Positions 46,484 to 57,858 of a stretch of 64,000 nucleotides of DNA are shown here, one piece after another. A program made the translations under genes and the position numbers. Origin of the DNA: Ascidia mentula (Eukaryota > Chordata > Ascidiacea > Phlebobranchia > Ascidiidae); contig OX387198.1 of the NCBI GenBank assembly GCA_947561715.1, forward strand, positions 15,128,001-15,192,000, read 5' to 3'. How positions within the stretch are numbered: the first letter of the stretch is position 1; each line of letters opens with the position of its first letter. The notes under the pieces were generated by a model, which worked only from the letters and a program-made list of their open reading frames with translations, ran no database searches and was not told the DNA's origin.

Positions 46484-49173
46484 ATGCTTGCTACTAAAAA
46501 TATATTTTCTAGAATGTTTAGAATGGATAAAAATGGTAATCCCTCAACGTTTGATACCATTGTTGAAGCATATCAAAACATTGAAAATATCATTCAAACA
46601 GAATATCTATATTTGGTTGTTATATTTTCTGTTCTTATGATAGTTCTTGGTGCATTTGGAACTTTGCTCAATACTTTTTCTCTCGTCGTCATTGCTCGAT
46701 CAAAAAAGCTGAGGTAGGAAACAATTCAAAGCATCATATAGCACTATAGTTCACAACCCACTTTTATTGTATAAAAAACACTTTTTTACAAATAAAAGTA
46801 GCGTTGGATTGCTAATTTGCTGTCGTAACGTTTTGACAGATGCTTTTTAAATTAACTTATTTTCCTTTGTGGCATTTGTATGGCGCCACATAAATCCTGG
46901 AAATTGGGCTCAAAGGAACCATGGAAAAACAAAGGATAGATGAACTGTATGGCTTACGGGAGGAGGGTGCAGCTAGTGCGGCACCCCAGAACCCATGCGA
47001 GTCTGGGGGGGGGGGGGCATGATATAATTTTTGTTTGTTATAAAGCAAAGTAATTTTTCCAAAACAAAGGCTTAGCGTCGGCATTTTCTCTCCCAAGGCC
47101 CCTGTGCTAAAGTTAATTAAAAGATGTTATAAGATTTGCCTGCAATATTGTTGTTTACAGGGGTCCTTTTAACGTTTTGCTGATGAGCTTGTGCGTGTCG
47201 GATATCTTATCTGGATTAATCAGCCTTGCTACCGGGGTTGTTGCGTTGGTATATGTGTATCGAGTGGATTCCAGTAGACATCTGGTATGGATAAATTGTA
47301 TTTTGTGTTGAACATTTTCGCTCCGAAACATGGCTATGCATATGGGATATAACAATAAGAGTTAAAGGCGCCGGTCACCGGCAAACCCTATGGTTATCGA
47401 CTCAGGCATCTATGTAATGGTGGTTTCGTCACTGAGATTTTCACGATATACCCTTGAATCGAATATTTTCGAACTGACGGGTAGTGAGCTGTTATTAGTC
47501 TTATCTGTAGGGAAAATCCTCCCTGCTGGCCAAAGTAAAACTCAATATAGTCAAAACGCCAAATTGATATGATTTTTAATATACTAGCAAAATATTCATA
47601 TAAAATTGTTTTTAAAATCTCTGCTATTGTTATTTTTAGAATTTCAACCATATTATGCTGGTTCCAATGTTGGTCACGTGTACACTTGTGTGCATTTTCG
47701 CCATATTTCGTTTTGTGGCTTGCAAGTGGCCGTTCAAGAAAATCACCACGAAACATGCCAAAGTGAGCAGAACTTGTTAACATTGTACATAAGTAAGTTG
47801 CTTGTTTCTAAGCTACATACACGTATATGCTTGAGTGAGCCAAAGTGAAAATGATTTTTATTATAATGCACAATTTAGAAAGTTGTGTCGTTATAAAAAT
47901 AAGAAGCATATGTGTTTTCCAGTTCAGGATACTAATTTCTTAACATTTTCAATACAAAATGCGACCAATAGTTATAATTGATCAACTGAAATTGCAATGA
48001 CCTTGCAATGAAAGTCCTGAAATGTGTTAATTATGAGTGTTTTATTCAGATAATTGCTGGAATTGTGTGGACAAGTGTGGTAACGGTCGTGGCGGTTCCT
48101 TTTATATCGATGGTTGTTGGTTCACCATATTTGCGTGTCATAATGTGGGTTCTTATTCTTTTATTTATCACAAAATAAATATGTTTTGTTAAAATAGAAT
48201 TCAAGTAAAATTTTACCGTTACCTAAGTTTGTAGATTTTACAAATTTATAAGAAATATCTTTGCCAAACATGTATTTTTTGGTGTAAAATCAAACGTGTT
48301 GAAATTAAATATTTTATTTTGTTTTTTACAGCGGAATCACCTGTCACTTGTTCTTCTACACACTTTGTACACATGTCGTTGTTATTACAGTTGTTACGTG
48401 TGCTCTTGTGGTTTCAATAGCTTTCCGTAGTAAGGAGGTTTTGCAGCATTTGTCAGGTTCGAATGGTTGGCAAGAGTTTTGACAATTCCGACAGACAATT
48501 TAAAAAAAAAAACGCATTGTAGAAATATCAACAGAGCAATGGCCAAGACTAATGGTACAATAGACGAATTTGCGAACACACTTTCCACATATAAACTGAT
48601 GGTGCAATAGTATATTTCTAGTAATGTAGTTAAAATAATTGCTTTATGTTCTGTGCAGATCAGAATAAAATGCGTCGAGAAGCGCAAAACAAACGTATTA
48701 TTGTTCAGCTCGTGTTGATTGTCTTTTCATTCTACTTGGGATATATTCCTCAGTGTGGTAAATACAATCAATTTTGAACAATAACCAGGCAATTTTTTGT
48801 TATATACGCCTGAGTTAGAAACATTTACTTAGAAAAGATAACGATCATTTAACAAAATTATAAATTGCCTAACGCAACCCCATAAACGTAATTTTGTTTT
48901 TTAGTGCAACTTGGCGGAATGTTGGGGTTATTCAGGAACAGCGAAGAGCTTCGCGGTTCGGCATTCCTTTGCCTGCGTGTAAGCGAGAGTCTGAACCCCA
49001 TCTTCTACAACATGGCATCAAGGTATGTTAAAATTTTGCTGTGTGTAATTTAGTGTGGAAAGTAGAAATATCATAGTTTTTTTTCATTTTCCAGGAAACT
49101 ACGAAACGAGTCCAAAATGCTTCTATTTAATGTGTGTCAAAAAGTTCGTTCTCCGTGCTCCATTTGTAAATAA
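46484..49173 (+). CDS. class A (rhodopsin-like) GPCR 1A, eight exons, 330 aa
   Basis: Plasma-membrane receptor, ligand unknown. Exons 46484-46713, 47161-47284, 47640-47762, 48050-48144, 48332-48456, 48659-48757, 48905-49022 and 49095-49173; all GT-AG, phases agree. TM1 about 42-71 with N63 (1.50); TM2 with SLCVSD, D91 (2.50); TM3 ends AIFRFVACKWPF, so the usual D/E-R-Y reads F-R-F (141-143); TM4 162-184; TM5 192-218; TM6 LVLIVFSFYLGYI (about 250-262) without the usual CWxP; TM7 SESLNPIFY with NPxxY at 296-300; basic tail with KLRNESK. No extracellular cysteine pair at the usual TM3/loop 2 sites and very short loops, features met in the melanocortin/lipid/cannabinoid/adenosine group, which is only a suggestion. 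Intron 1 carries about 280 bp absent from copy 1B, including a G homopolymer near 47007. Open frame, splice sites and motifs are all preserved. Confidence 0.85.
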
Positions 49174-49266
49174 CATCAATATTAAAACAATTTTCAGGAA
49201 CTCGCAGACGACACCACAAACATTTATCACAAACAATTAAAACAAATAGACTGGTTGGCACTTTTA

Positions 49267-49272
49267 AATAAA
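49267..49272 (+). terminator. polyadenylation signal of GPCR 1A
   Basis: AATAAA 94 nt after the stop codon, conserved in unit 2 at 60362. Confidence 0.5.
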
Positions 49273-51909
49273 AACCATCTGCAGAGGCAGAGAAAGAGTT
49301 TTTCTTAAAATTTGATTCCGTTTATCCTTAAAGCGTGTTTTTATCTCTCCCTCAGCGCAACAAATCCCTAATTCTGCGCGGCAGTAAGTTTAAAATGTAT
49401 CTCCCTTGTTGTACATACATCGACGCATTTGGTTATATTACTGAGGTGTCTTGAGGAAATCACCTTTACATGGGCGCCTGACTCGATAACCTTTATGGTT
49501 TTATCGGTGCCCATGCCATTTCATTTCCTTGTATATTGTTCTTTGCGTAGTTGCTTTTTTCGCAAAATAAACATGATTTGATTGATTTTGAATTGCCAAA
49601 ACATCAACTGCACTGGTGTACATAATACAGTCACACTATATGCCATAAACCGTTTTGTAACAAAAGTTTTTCCTGCATTTGTGATCGCCCACGGCGTTAG
49701 ATGACTCCTGTATCTACTTGATTCACAATCGATTTCACTTTGTGCGCGTTTTTTGAACGCTTTTAAATCGCGTATTTTCCACATATTGTCCGAATTGTTG
49801 AATTATATATGTATCGCCGTACACTATCACTCATTTGTGCAATATTTCACCCAAAATATTGTCAATGTCCAGTGGCAATGGCTGTAATAATAAAGCAATC
49901 ATCAAACTATCATGAATTGAAAGTGAAGTGGGTCGTGTTATGTCGGATAAAGCGTAGCCGGCAATGAGAATGCAATTTAATTCCGCCGCATAATGATGTG
50001 CAGCATAGTAGTTTTGTTTAATCTAAATGGACTGTAGAGACCGAACGTGCGAGTACCTCCTGCCCATATTTATAAGGCAAACTACACAGCAGTATCAACA
50101 TAATTGCGGCAATGATTTGCAGTCACAACAGGTTACGCCAATCACTACTTTTTCAAAATGTCACTTCCATTTTTTGGAGCCTATAAGTTTTAAATGAGCC
50201 GATCTATCCACTTGGTCAACAATTCCAAGCCATACTTGGCTCACTCACGCATAAGTAATAGCACGAAATAAGTCATTGCATTTAAATACAGTCGCAAATT
50301 GTGGGTAATTCTTCCCCTTTGAACATTTTCTGATGTGCTTGAAGATAGAAATCGTCCGGCAAATAAACATTTATGTTTTAGGTTAATAGCCACGTTTAAA
50401 AGTGTCACGTTTGACAAGCTTTGTGGGAAGCATTTAACCATTCATTGGAAATTTATTTTTATCCTAGTTTTGTTGCATTGTCTCCTTATCGCAGTTCAGT
50501 CAAAAAAGGATAACACACCAAAATTAGGGTGGAACTTAACATGGGAAAATTCACGTCTGAACTAATCCCATATTTGCAAAAATAAGTTGTTTTGGTTTCA
50601 TAACTTCCAATGCAATCGACTGCGATCCCACAGTAACAGGTGTTATTTACACAGAGGAAATTACCTTTAAATGGCTTCTTGACTCGGCCACCTTTGTAGC
50701 CTTACCACAGTCAGTGTAATTTCGCTAACCGCGTATTTCTGGTTCACGGTGAAGTAACCCCTGATTAGAATGGTTTAATATATTATTTTATGGTTGACGG
50801 CACGTCAAAACACAACCTCAAATGTCGAGGTTTGAATGGATAGATTGACATGAATGACCTTGTATCTGTTTCTGTGCACTTTTGAATACAGCAACACCTG
50901 CGGAATTCTTTGAAAGCATGCAGGGCCGATCAATAAACGTTTATCTCACCACGGAAATTGACATTACGCGCAACAATGGATCATCACTACGTGTCTATAT
51001 AATGTTTCCCTTACATACATACAAGCACAGGCGTCCATTTTTTTATCGTTTTGTAAAATATTCAGACTGACTTTTCCAGGTTTTAGAAACACGCAAAAAA
51101 CATTTCGTCGGTCGTATGCTTAAAGACCATGAATTTCGACACTGTAAGACGTGTGTAGCATTGCCGGGCACGTGGTGAACGAAACAAACGTATCGTTGAT
51201 ATAAGATGTATTGCTTTTGTTTAAAGTACTTCTTTGTAATACCTTACCTATTTTAGTTCGGAAAGAATGATATTTCCAACAAACATGTCCGAAACGCTAG
51301 TTTAACCATATCACGATGAAACGGGAAAATCCCTTTTCGCCCGTCCGTGAGGTGGTTGAAGTATCTACTGTTTAAAACTAGCTTAACGCATGTATAATGT
51401 ATGTGTTTTTTCGGACAATAATTTTTTATTTAAACGAAATCCAGGGATGACAATACATACGTTGTCACCCCTATTTGTTTGTTCGGGGTGACATGTCACC
51501 CCATTCACCCCAGTCACCCCAGTCACCCCAGTCACCCCAGTCACCCATAAATCGACGCCTATGCATACCAGCAATGGTCTTTAGAGTAAATAGTGCAAAG
51601 GCTGTCCATTATAGCATGTGACTGAAGAATATCTTCAAAACATTCAGTAAGGGCACACACATTATTGCGTGTTGTTTGTAATGGTATAAATATTGTTGAA
51701 CTCAGAAGTTTCTTAAAGTTGAAATGAATAGGTTTGTAACCAAGGAAAGGTGCAGTGGCAGAAAAAGGAACACAAGATCCGTATTGGTCTTTATGAATTT
51801 GTTGCGTGTAGAAGTGTTAGGCTGTACAGTGACAAGCAAATTTTACGTAATTTTTGTTATTAATGATATCAGATAACAAGTTGGAAACACAGTGAAACCA
51901 GAGCTAATG
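49273..51909. other. interval between GPCR 1A and GPCR 2A
   Basis: A word of about 40 bp, GAGGAAATCACCTTTACATGGGCGCCTGACTCG in two parts, occurs near 49454 and, diverged, near 50655 and 45337, marking older internal duplication. An upstream block with GTCTATATAATGTTTCCCTTACATAC near 50990 resembles the doubled block before GPCR 1A. At 51490-51545 CAGTCACCC repeats in tandem, followed by ATCGACGCCTATG, the same end word as the element at 6127-7032. Confidence 0.45.
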
Positions 51910-52347
51910 ATGAATATCACAAATGAAACAAATTATATCATTCAAAACAACTCCCTTCCTGAAGATTTCTATTTGGCTTTTACTTTCTCTGTTTCCCTAA
52001 TAGTTTTTGGAGTGTTTGGAATTGGACTCAATACTCTTACCCTGGTTGTCATCGCCCGATCCAAAAAACTCAGGTAAGAAACACAGGCATGTAAAAACAA
52101 CTGAACCCATCGTCCAGTTTCATCATGAGTAGGTTGTTATATGGTTATTTTAGGCAATGATCCGCAGGACGATGCCGAGGATAATGGGAAATTGTGTTAA
52201 AATCTACGTATTTATTTTTATCTTGTTGCTCTTTACAGGGGGCCGTTTAACGTGTTGCTGATGAACTTGTGTGCATCGGATACATTGTCAGGATTAATCA
52301 GCTTGAATATTGCCATAAACTCAATCACTGTTACTGCAGGACATATT
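51910..52347 (+). CDS. class A GPCR 2A, first two exons only (partial)
   Basis: Exons 51910-52073 and 52239-52347, then a good donor GTAAGT with no further receptor exon in unit 1. Encodes MNITNETNY (two N-glycosylation sites), TM1 ...GLNTLTLVVIARSKKLR, then GPFNVLLMNLCASDTLSGL (TM2 with the conserved Asp). About half its residues match GPCR 1A, so the two are older tandem duplicates. The start is the ATG conserved in copy 2B; copy 2A also has one codon more upstream. TM3-TM7 are missing here: a BEL/Pao relic follows and the duplication breakpoint cuts off the rest. As it stands in unit 1 it cannot make a receptor. Confidence 0.75.
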
Positions 52348-52708
52348 GTAAGTTATTCGTCTATGTATTACTGGTAAAATATATACAGAATTTTCTTGTT
52401 ACCTCTTTGAATTAATTGTGCCACCTATACCAAATATTGACTGTAATCGCCAAAGTTCCGCGTCTTGAACGCAACGAAATGACTGCCGCTTGTGTAAGCT
52501 TGATTACACGCGTGAACTAATTTGTCTACGCCAAATAAATAGCGCACGTTTGAAAGCGCACGTTTTATGTTGCTTACTCGGGCCTTACTGTCGGTAAGTG
52601 TGGCTTATTTTGTCAATTATGAATTTTGTATGTTTATCGCTTGTATTTATTTCCAGAAAACCTTACGTTACAATCTTGACCACACCAATTGAATAAACAA
52701 GTGGGAAA

Positions 52709-55700
52709 GTGCGTATGAATTGTAGACAGCAGCAATTGAGCAACACACCACAGCTTAAAATTAAAAAGCTGCGGTTACACAGTTTTCGACACGGCCCTCC
52801 GATGCCGCGTAAAGGCAAAGTTCTCAACGATTATACGGGTCCAAATACCCGTGCTCGGTCTAGATTAAATAGACCAGATGTCGGGGATGAAGCGCCGCCT
52901 ACCCCGGAGGCGAGGCTCCAGAGACTTCGGTCCGAAACCGTTGCCTTGTTAAATGTAATAACAAGAGAACAGGGCAAATTAAATGGTTCTACTGTAACTT
53001 CTGCCAATCGAAGTGACAGTGTGTTTAACCCATGCTTTTTCCCTCCACATGCGTCTGCGCCTGAACCACAGATACCATCAACCTCTCAGCATCCGTCCAC
53101 CATCTATCAGCCAGTACATGGACAATCGCAGTGGAATTCTGTTTCGGACCAAAGACTAATGCAGCAGACCATTGCAGCGACAAGACTTCCTAATGTAAAG
53201 GTACCGGTTTTTGTTGGAAATCCTGCAGATTACCTCAATTTTATGACGGCTTTCGAAACACTAATTGAACAATGGGAATTCGATCCCGCCAGCGTTTATA
53301 CTATCTGATGCAGTACACTAGTGGATGTGCTCATGACTTAGTGGCAAGTTGACAGTATTTAACTCCTTTTGAAGGGTATGTCGCAGCTAAAGATTTGCTT
53401 GAGCAGCACTATGGTCATTCGTATCAGATCTATATATGTCTTATATTCATAAACTAACGAATTTCCCGAAGATTAGTATGAATCATGCTGATGCGCTACA
53501 GCGTTTTTCTACATGCCTTATATCGTGCGTTAATGCATTAAAAAGCTTCGGAAGTTTACATAAAATGAACAATCCAGAAACGCTGCAAAAAATAATAGAC
53601 AAACTGCCAGCACCGTTAAAGGTTAATTGGCGTTCTGTTGCCGACGACATTATGCACTGTCGTGTAGAAGAAATCACGATTGAACATATTGCAATGTTTG
53701 TTCGAAAGAAGGCCAGAGAGGCCAATAATCCAATCTTCGGTGTAGTATCTGAACATTCCAAACGTGGTTCGAATTGTTACGCGACTTCTGCTGTCGAATA
53801 ATTTTTATCAAGCAAAGCGCCTATCAGAAAAGTAAAGCCAATTTGTGTGTGTTGTCGCGCTGAACATTATCTGAATCAATGTAAAGTCTTTCGACGAATG
53901 AATGTTGAAGCAAGATATAAGTTTGTGAAGGACAAAAGTTTGTGTTTTTCTTGTTTCGAACCTGATCATGTTGCAAGCAACTGTAGTCGCACAAATCCAT
54001 GCCGAAAAGAGGGTTGCGTAAAAATGCATAGCACCCTGTTGCATCCGGAAGAACCCCCTAATTCGCCCTGTAATTCGGACGCTGTAAAATGTGGCGTGGT
54101 TCAGTCCCATGAAGCTAATATTATGTTGCCAATTTTGCCAGTTAAGGTGCAACGGTCACATTCCGATAATTGGGTGATTGTAAATGCGTTTCTTTATCCG
54201 GGTAGCACGTCTACGTTTTGTAGCAGAAACCTTATGTGTGAACTCAAGGCAAACGGCCCAAAAGTTAAGATAACATCCACCACGATAAACAGTAATGTCG
54301 TGAAAGAAGCTTTTTTGCTGAATAATCTGTTAGTCAGCGACGTTAATGGGGGACGAAAATTCGTGTTAGGAGAAGTTTATGCTGGAGGAAAATTGCCGGT
54401 TTCTCAGTCGGATATTGCTCGTTCACAGGACTTCGATAAGTGGCCTTATCTTCATAATGTGCAGTTAGAAGATGTCTATGCTCCCGTTGAATTGCTGATA
54501 GGCCTTGATAATCCAGAACTGTTACAGCCATTACGCGTTACTGAAAGCTGTAATGGTGGTCCTTATGCGTTTAAAACCAGACTTGGATGGACTGTTTGTG
54601 GCCCTAGGACTAACAACAGGAGTGAAACAATCCCAAAAGCAATGTCTTATTTTATAAAACAAAACGATTTTAACATTTGTGAAATCTGCAAGGATGATAT
54701 AGAAACCGCTGGAAGCAATAGAAAGGCTTTGTCGCCAGATCAGCAACTGTTTATGAAATGTGTCGATAATTCTGAAATGTGTCGGCAACTTGACACCGGA
54801 CATTCTGAGATCGCACTGCCTAAACAGGAAACACAGTTGATTATGCCAATAAATTTAAAGCAAGCTGAAAACCGTATCAAACAATTGAAATCTAAGTTCA
54901 AGAGAAACCCTAATAGTTTTAAGACCATTATCGTTCTTTTATTGATCAAATGCTTATTGAAGATCATGCTCGCAAGGTTCCACGTGTATTGCTACAGCGC
55001 AATGACGGAAATGTGTGGTACCTGCCTCACCACGGTGTATACCACCCTAAAAAGCCAAACAAGTTAAGGGTTGTATTTGATTGTTCAGCGGAGTTTAACG
55101 GGTTTTCACTAAACAAATGCCTGTTACAGGGGCCGGATTTAACTAGCTCGCTCTTTGGTGTACTGTGTAGATTTAGACAAGACAATTGCTGTAATGGAGA
55201 TATAAAAAGTATGTTTCACCAAGTTCGCGTCCCCGAAGAAGACCAAGATTGATTACGTTTTTTGTGGTGGCAAGATGGTGATATAAAAAAGGAAATAGTG
55301 ACTTATCAAATGAACGTTTATTTGTTTGGAACCGTCTGTTCTCCAAGTTGTGCCAATTTTGCGCTACGTCAAACGGCAATTAATCATGGCGATACCTTTT
55401 CGCCCGAGACTGTAAACACAGTAATGAACAACTTTTACGTTGATGATTGCTTAAAATCATTAGATGATGAAAGAAAAACAATTACAATGATTCACGAACT
55501 AACTTCTCTTCTAAAACGTGGCGGGTTTCATATCACGAAATGGATATCTAACAGTCGCGAAGTCTTGCAATCAATTCCGTCCGGTGATCATGCCATCGCG
55601 ATAAAAGATCTTTATCTCAGTCGTGACTCCTTGCCTTCTGAGAGAGCATTAGGTATTAACTGGAGAGTAGGATGCTGGTTTTCAAATTCACATACCAAAT

Positions 55701-56013
55701 CGCCCTGTAACCTGAAGGGGCATTTTGTCAATGGTTAGCTCACTTTATGATCCGCTCGGTTTAGCGGCACCGGTGTTACATACTCCAAAAGTGTTGTTGC
55801 AAAACATGTGCAGAAGTAACTTAACGTGGGATCAATCCGTTGAAAAGGTCTTCAGTGACACTTGGCAACGCTGGGCAAATGAATTGCGAGCATTAGAAAA
55901 TTTGACGATACCTCTCTGTTTCAAACAGACAAATTTGGGACCTTCAGTAAGAGTTGAAATTCATACCTTTTGTGACGCATCCTTGACAGCTTACGGTGTA
56001 TAATATACTGTGA
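52709..56013 (+). mobile_element. BEL/Pao retroelement relic, broken and 3'-truncated
   Basis: Parts in order: gag-like region with a KVPVFVGNPADYLNF motif (DUF1759 type) from about 52.7 kb; zinc knuckles near 53.9 kb; aspartic protease region about 54.1-54.6 kb; reverse transcriptase about 55.0-55.5 kb with YVDD; Pao-specific domain (SLYDPLGLAAP) near 55.75 kb; and the start of RNase H (FCDAS) near 55.97 kb, where the duplication breakpoint ends it. It is broken in several places (roughly five). No integrase and no paired LTRs are visible. It was present before the 11.56-kb duplication, because unit 2 has it at the matching place. Confidence 0.85.
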
Positions 56014-57858
56014 CCGTGCTGTGACCGCAGACAGCGGCGTACCAAAGTGCATATATGATATCACTTTTGTCTCGGCGCCATATTATATAAAGTGTATAAT
56101 ATACACTATCAAAGGCGCAATAATCTTCAACCAAAATTCAAGGTCAAATTATGTTTAAGACTCCTTTATGCCTTTAAAACGTTCATAGCAGTGTTTTTTA
56201 ACTTACCGGATCCCGACTAGTTTTCTACTTGGTATTTGGGTTGTGCCCCTTGACCGATCAACCCATTACTTGCCTCATGGGAAAAGAAAAGTGTTTTATT
56301 ACCACACCGGGATACGAACCAGGAATATTCCGGCCAGGAATCGACTTCACTTTTAATTTCTTTCGCATCGACTCCATACCGCCGTTTAGCGGTAAATCAA
56401 TTTATTACCAAGCATTAAAAAGTAAAGCATGCCCATGATATTTGGACGTCTTACAAACAGTAAATAAAATTCCTTTTTCTACTTTTCACACAGTGTCATA
56501 TATCAGGGAATTATTCTCGACGCAAAGCAAATGCATCACCTTACCACGTTTCTATTTAAAACTGCAACATTGAAGTTTCAGGAAAGTCACCTGGGAGGGG
56601 TTGAACTGTACTGCATTGCTTTCATCTTGGATGTAAGTTCAGTTCACAACGGGGTTTTTATGGCAGCATATTTTTGCCTTGGTACTAAGTTTAAACCAAA
56701 CGTCTCTGTAACGTTAAATTTACATATGTGACAAACTGCGTCACTGCCCCATCGTTGTGACTTTCATTGTTCTTAATAAACATGGAAAATTAAAATACTA
56801 ACGTTGCACGTGCTCGTCTTGATGGATTTTTCTCTGACCAGCACGGTTAATTGTGTCCTGTTGCGAACTTCTAAGGGCAGACAACAGCGACCCTGCGGCA
56901 CACGTTGATTCTCCCCGAAGAAATCACCTTTACATGGGTGCCTGACTCGGTAACCTTTGTTATTTTTCACTTCCAATGCCATTACAGTAAACGCATTTGT
57001 TGCGTACGTTACAAACTTTAATGAAAAATAAAATAACTAAAGTTGGTTTAAATTAATCGGTATATTTAATATCTTGACAATAACAAGGCTAAATTTGCAA
57101 CATCGTATATAGACTAGCGTGAATGCTTTTTTGCTATGTGTTTTTTTATAGGTGTAATAATAACGCCAATACATTCCCCATAACGTGTGTATATACATTT
57201 TTTGGACGCCATTTTTTTGGACTAGTCCATGACAGGCGAATTCAATTTCCTGATATTACCCGCAACCACGGAGCCTCAATGCGGGTCTATATATTGTTTT
57301 CATTGCATACAGAGAATGTTGCAGCTTGACTAACGTGAATGCCTTTATGCTGTGTGATTTTTTGGTGCAATAATAACGCCAACGCATACCCATAGCGAAA
57401 CATGCAGACATGTACATTTTTGAACTCCATTTTAGACAAGGACCAGTGAACCGTCGCCCCACCACATGCGAAATTCAATTTCCTGATATCAACCGCAAAC
57501 CACGGAGTCTTGATGTGGGACTATATATTGTTTTCCTTACATACAGGGAATGTTGTTTGCGTCGTATGTTGACACGATAGACAGAAGCGTACTGTATAAT
57601 TTGGTGTTTTCCCTTTGCAGCGTGTTATAGTAAAAACGTAATTTTGACAAAAAAAGAAACCTTCACGCAAAGAAATACCAGACAAGTCACGCGTTAATTC
57701 TATTTTTTGTTTTGAAACAAAAGGTGGCATGAAAGGTTTGTAGAAACAAAGAAAACTACGACAGAAATAAAAAAAAACATAGATATTGAAATTTGTTGAA
57801 TGTTTAATATTGAAAGTTTGTCTGTGAAAGAGTAATACAGAAGTACGCAGCTAGTGTA

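Larger units (their letters stand above)
44450..56013 (+). repeat. tandem segmental duplication, unit 1 (11,564 bp)
   Basis: CGTGCTGTGACCGCAGACAG at 44451 recurs at 56015, and from there the two sequences run parallel to the window end with small indels and a few percent substitution. The unit contains a full GPCR gene, the first two exons of a second GPCR and a BEL/Pao relic. Its right boundary cuts the retroelement in its RNase H part, so the breakpoint postdates that insertion. Confidence 0.93.

Noticed and set aside
57256-57730. Minus-strand frames of 63-69 codons upstream of GPCR 1B
   Set aside because: They lie antisense in the doubled upstream block and in its parallel in unit 1 and carry no recognisable domain.
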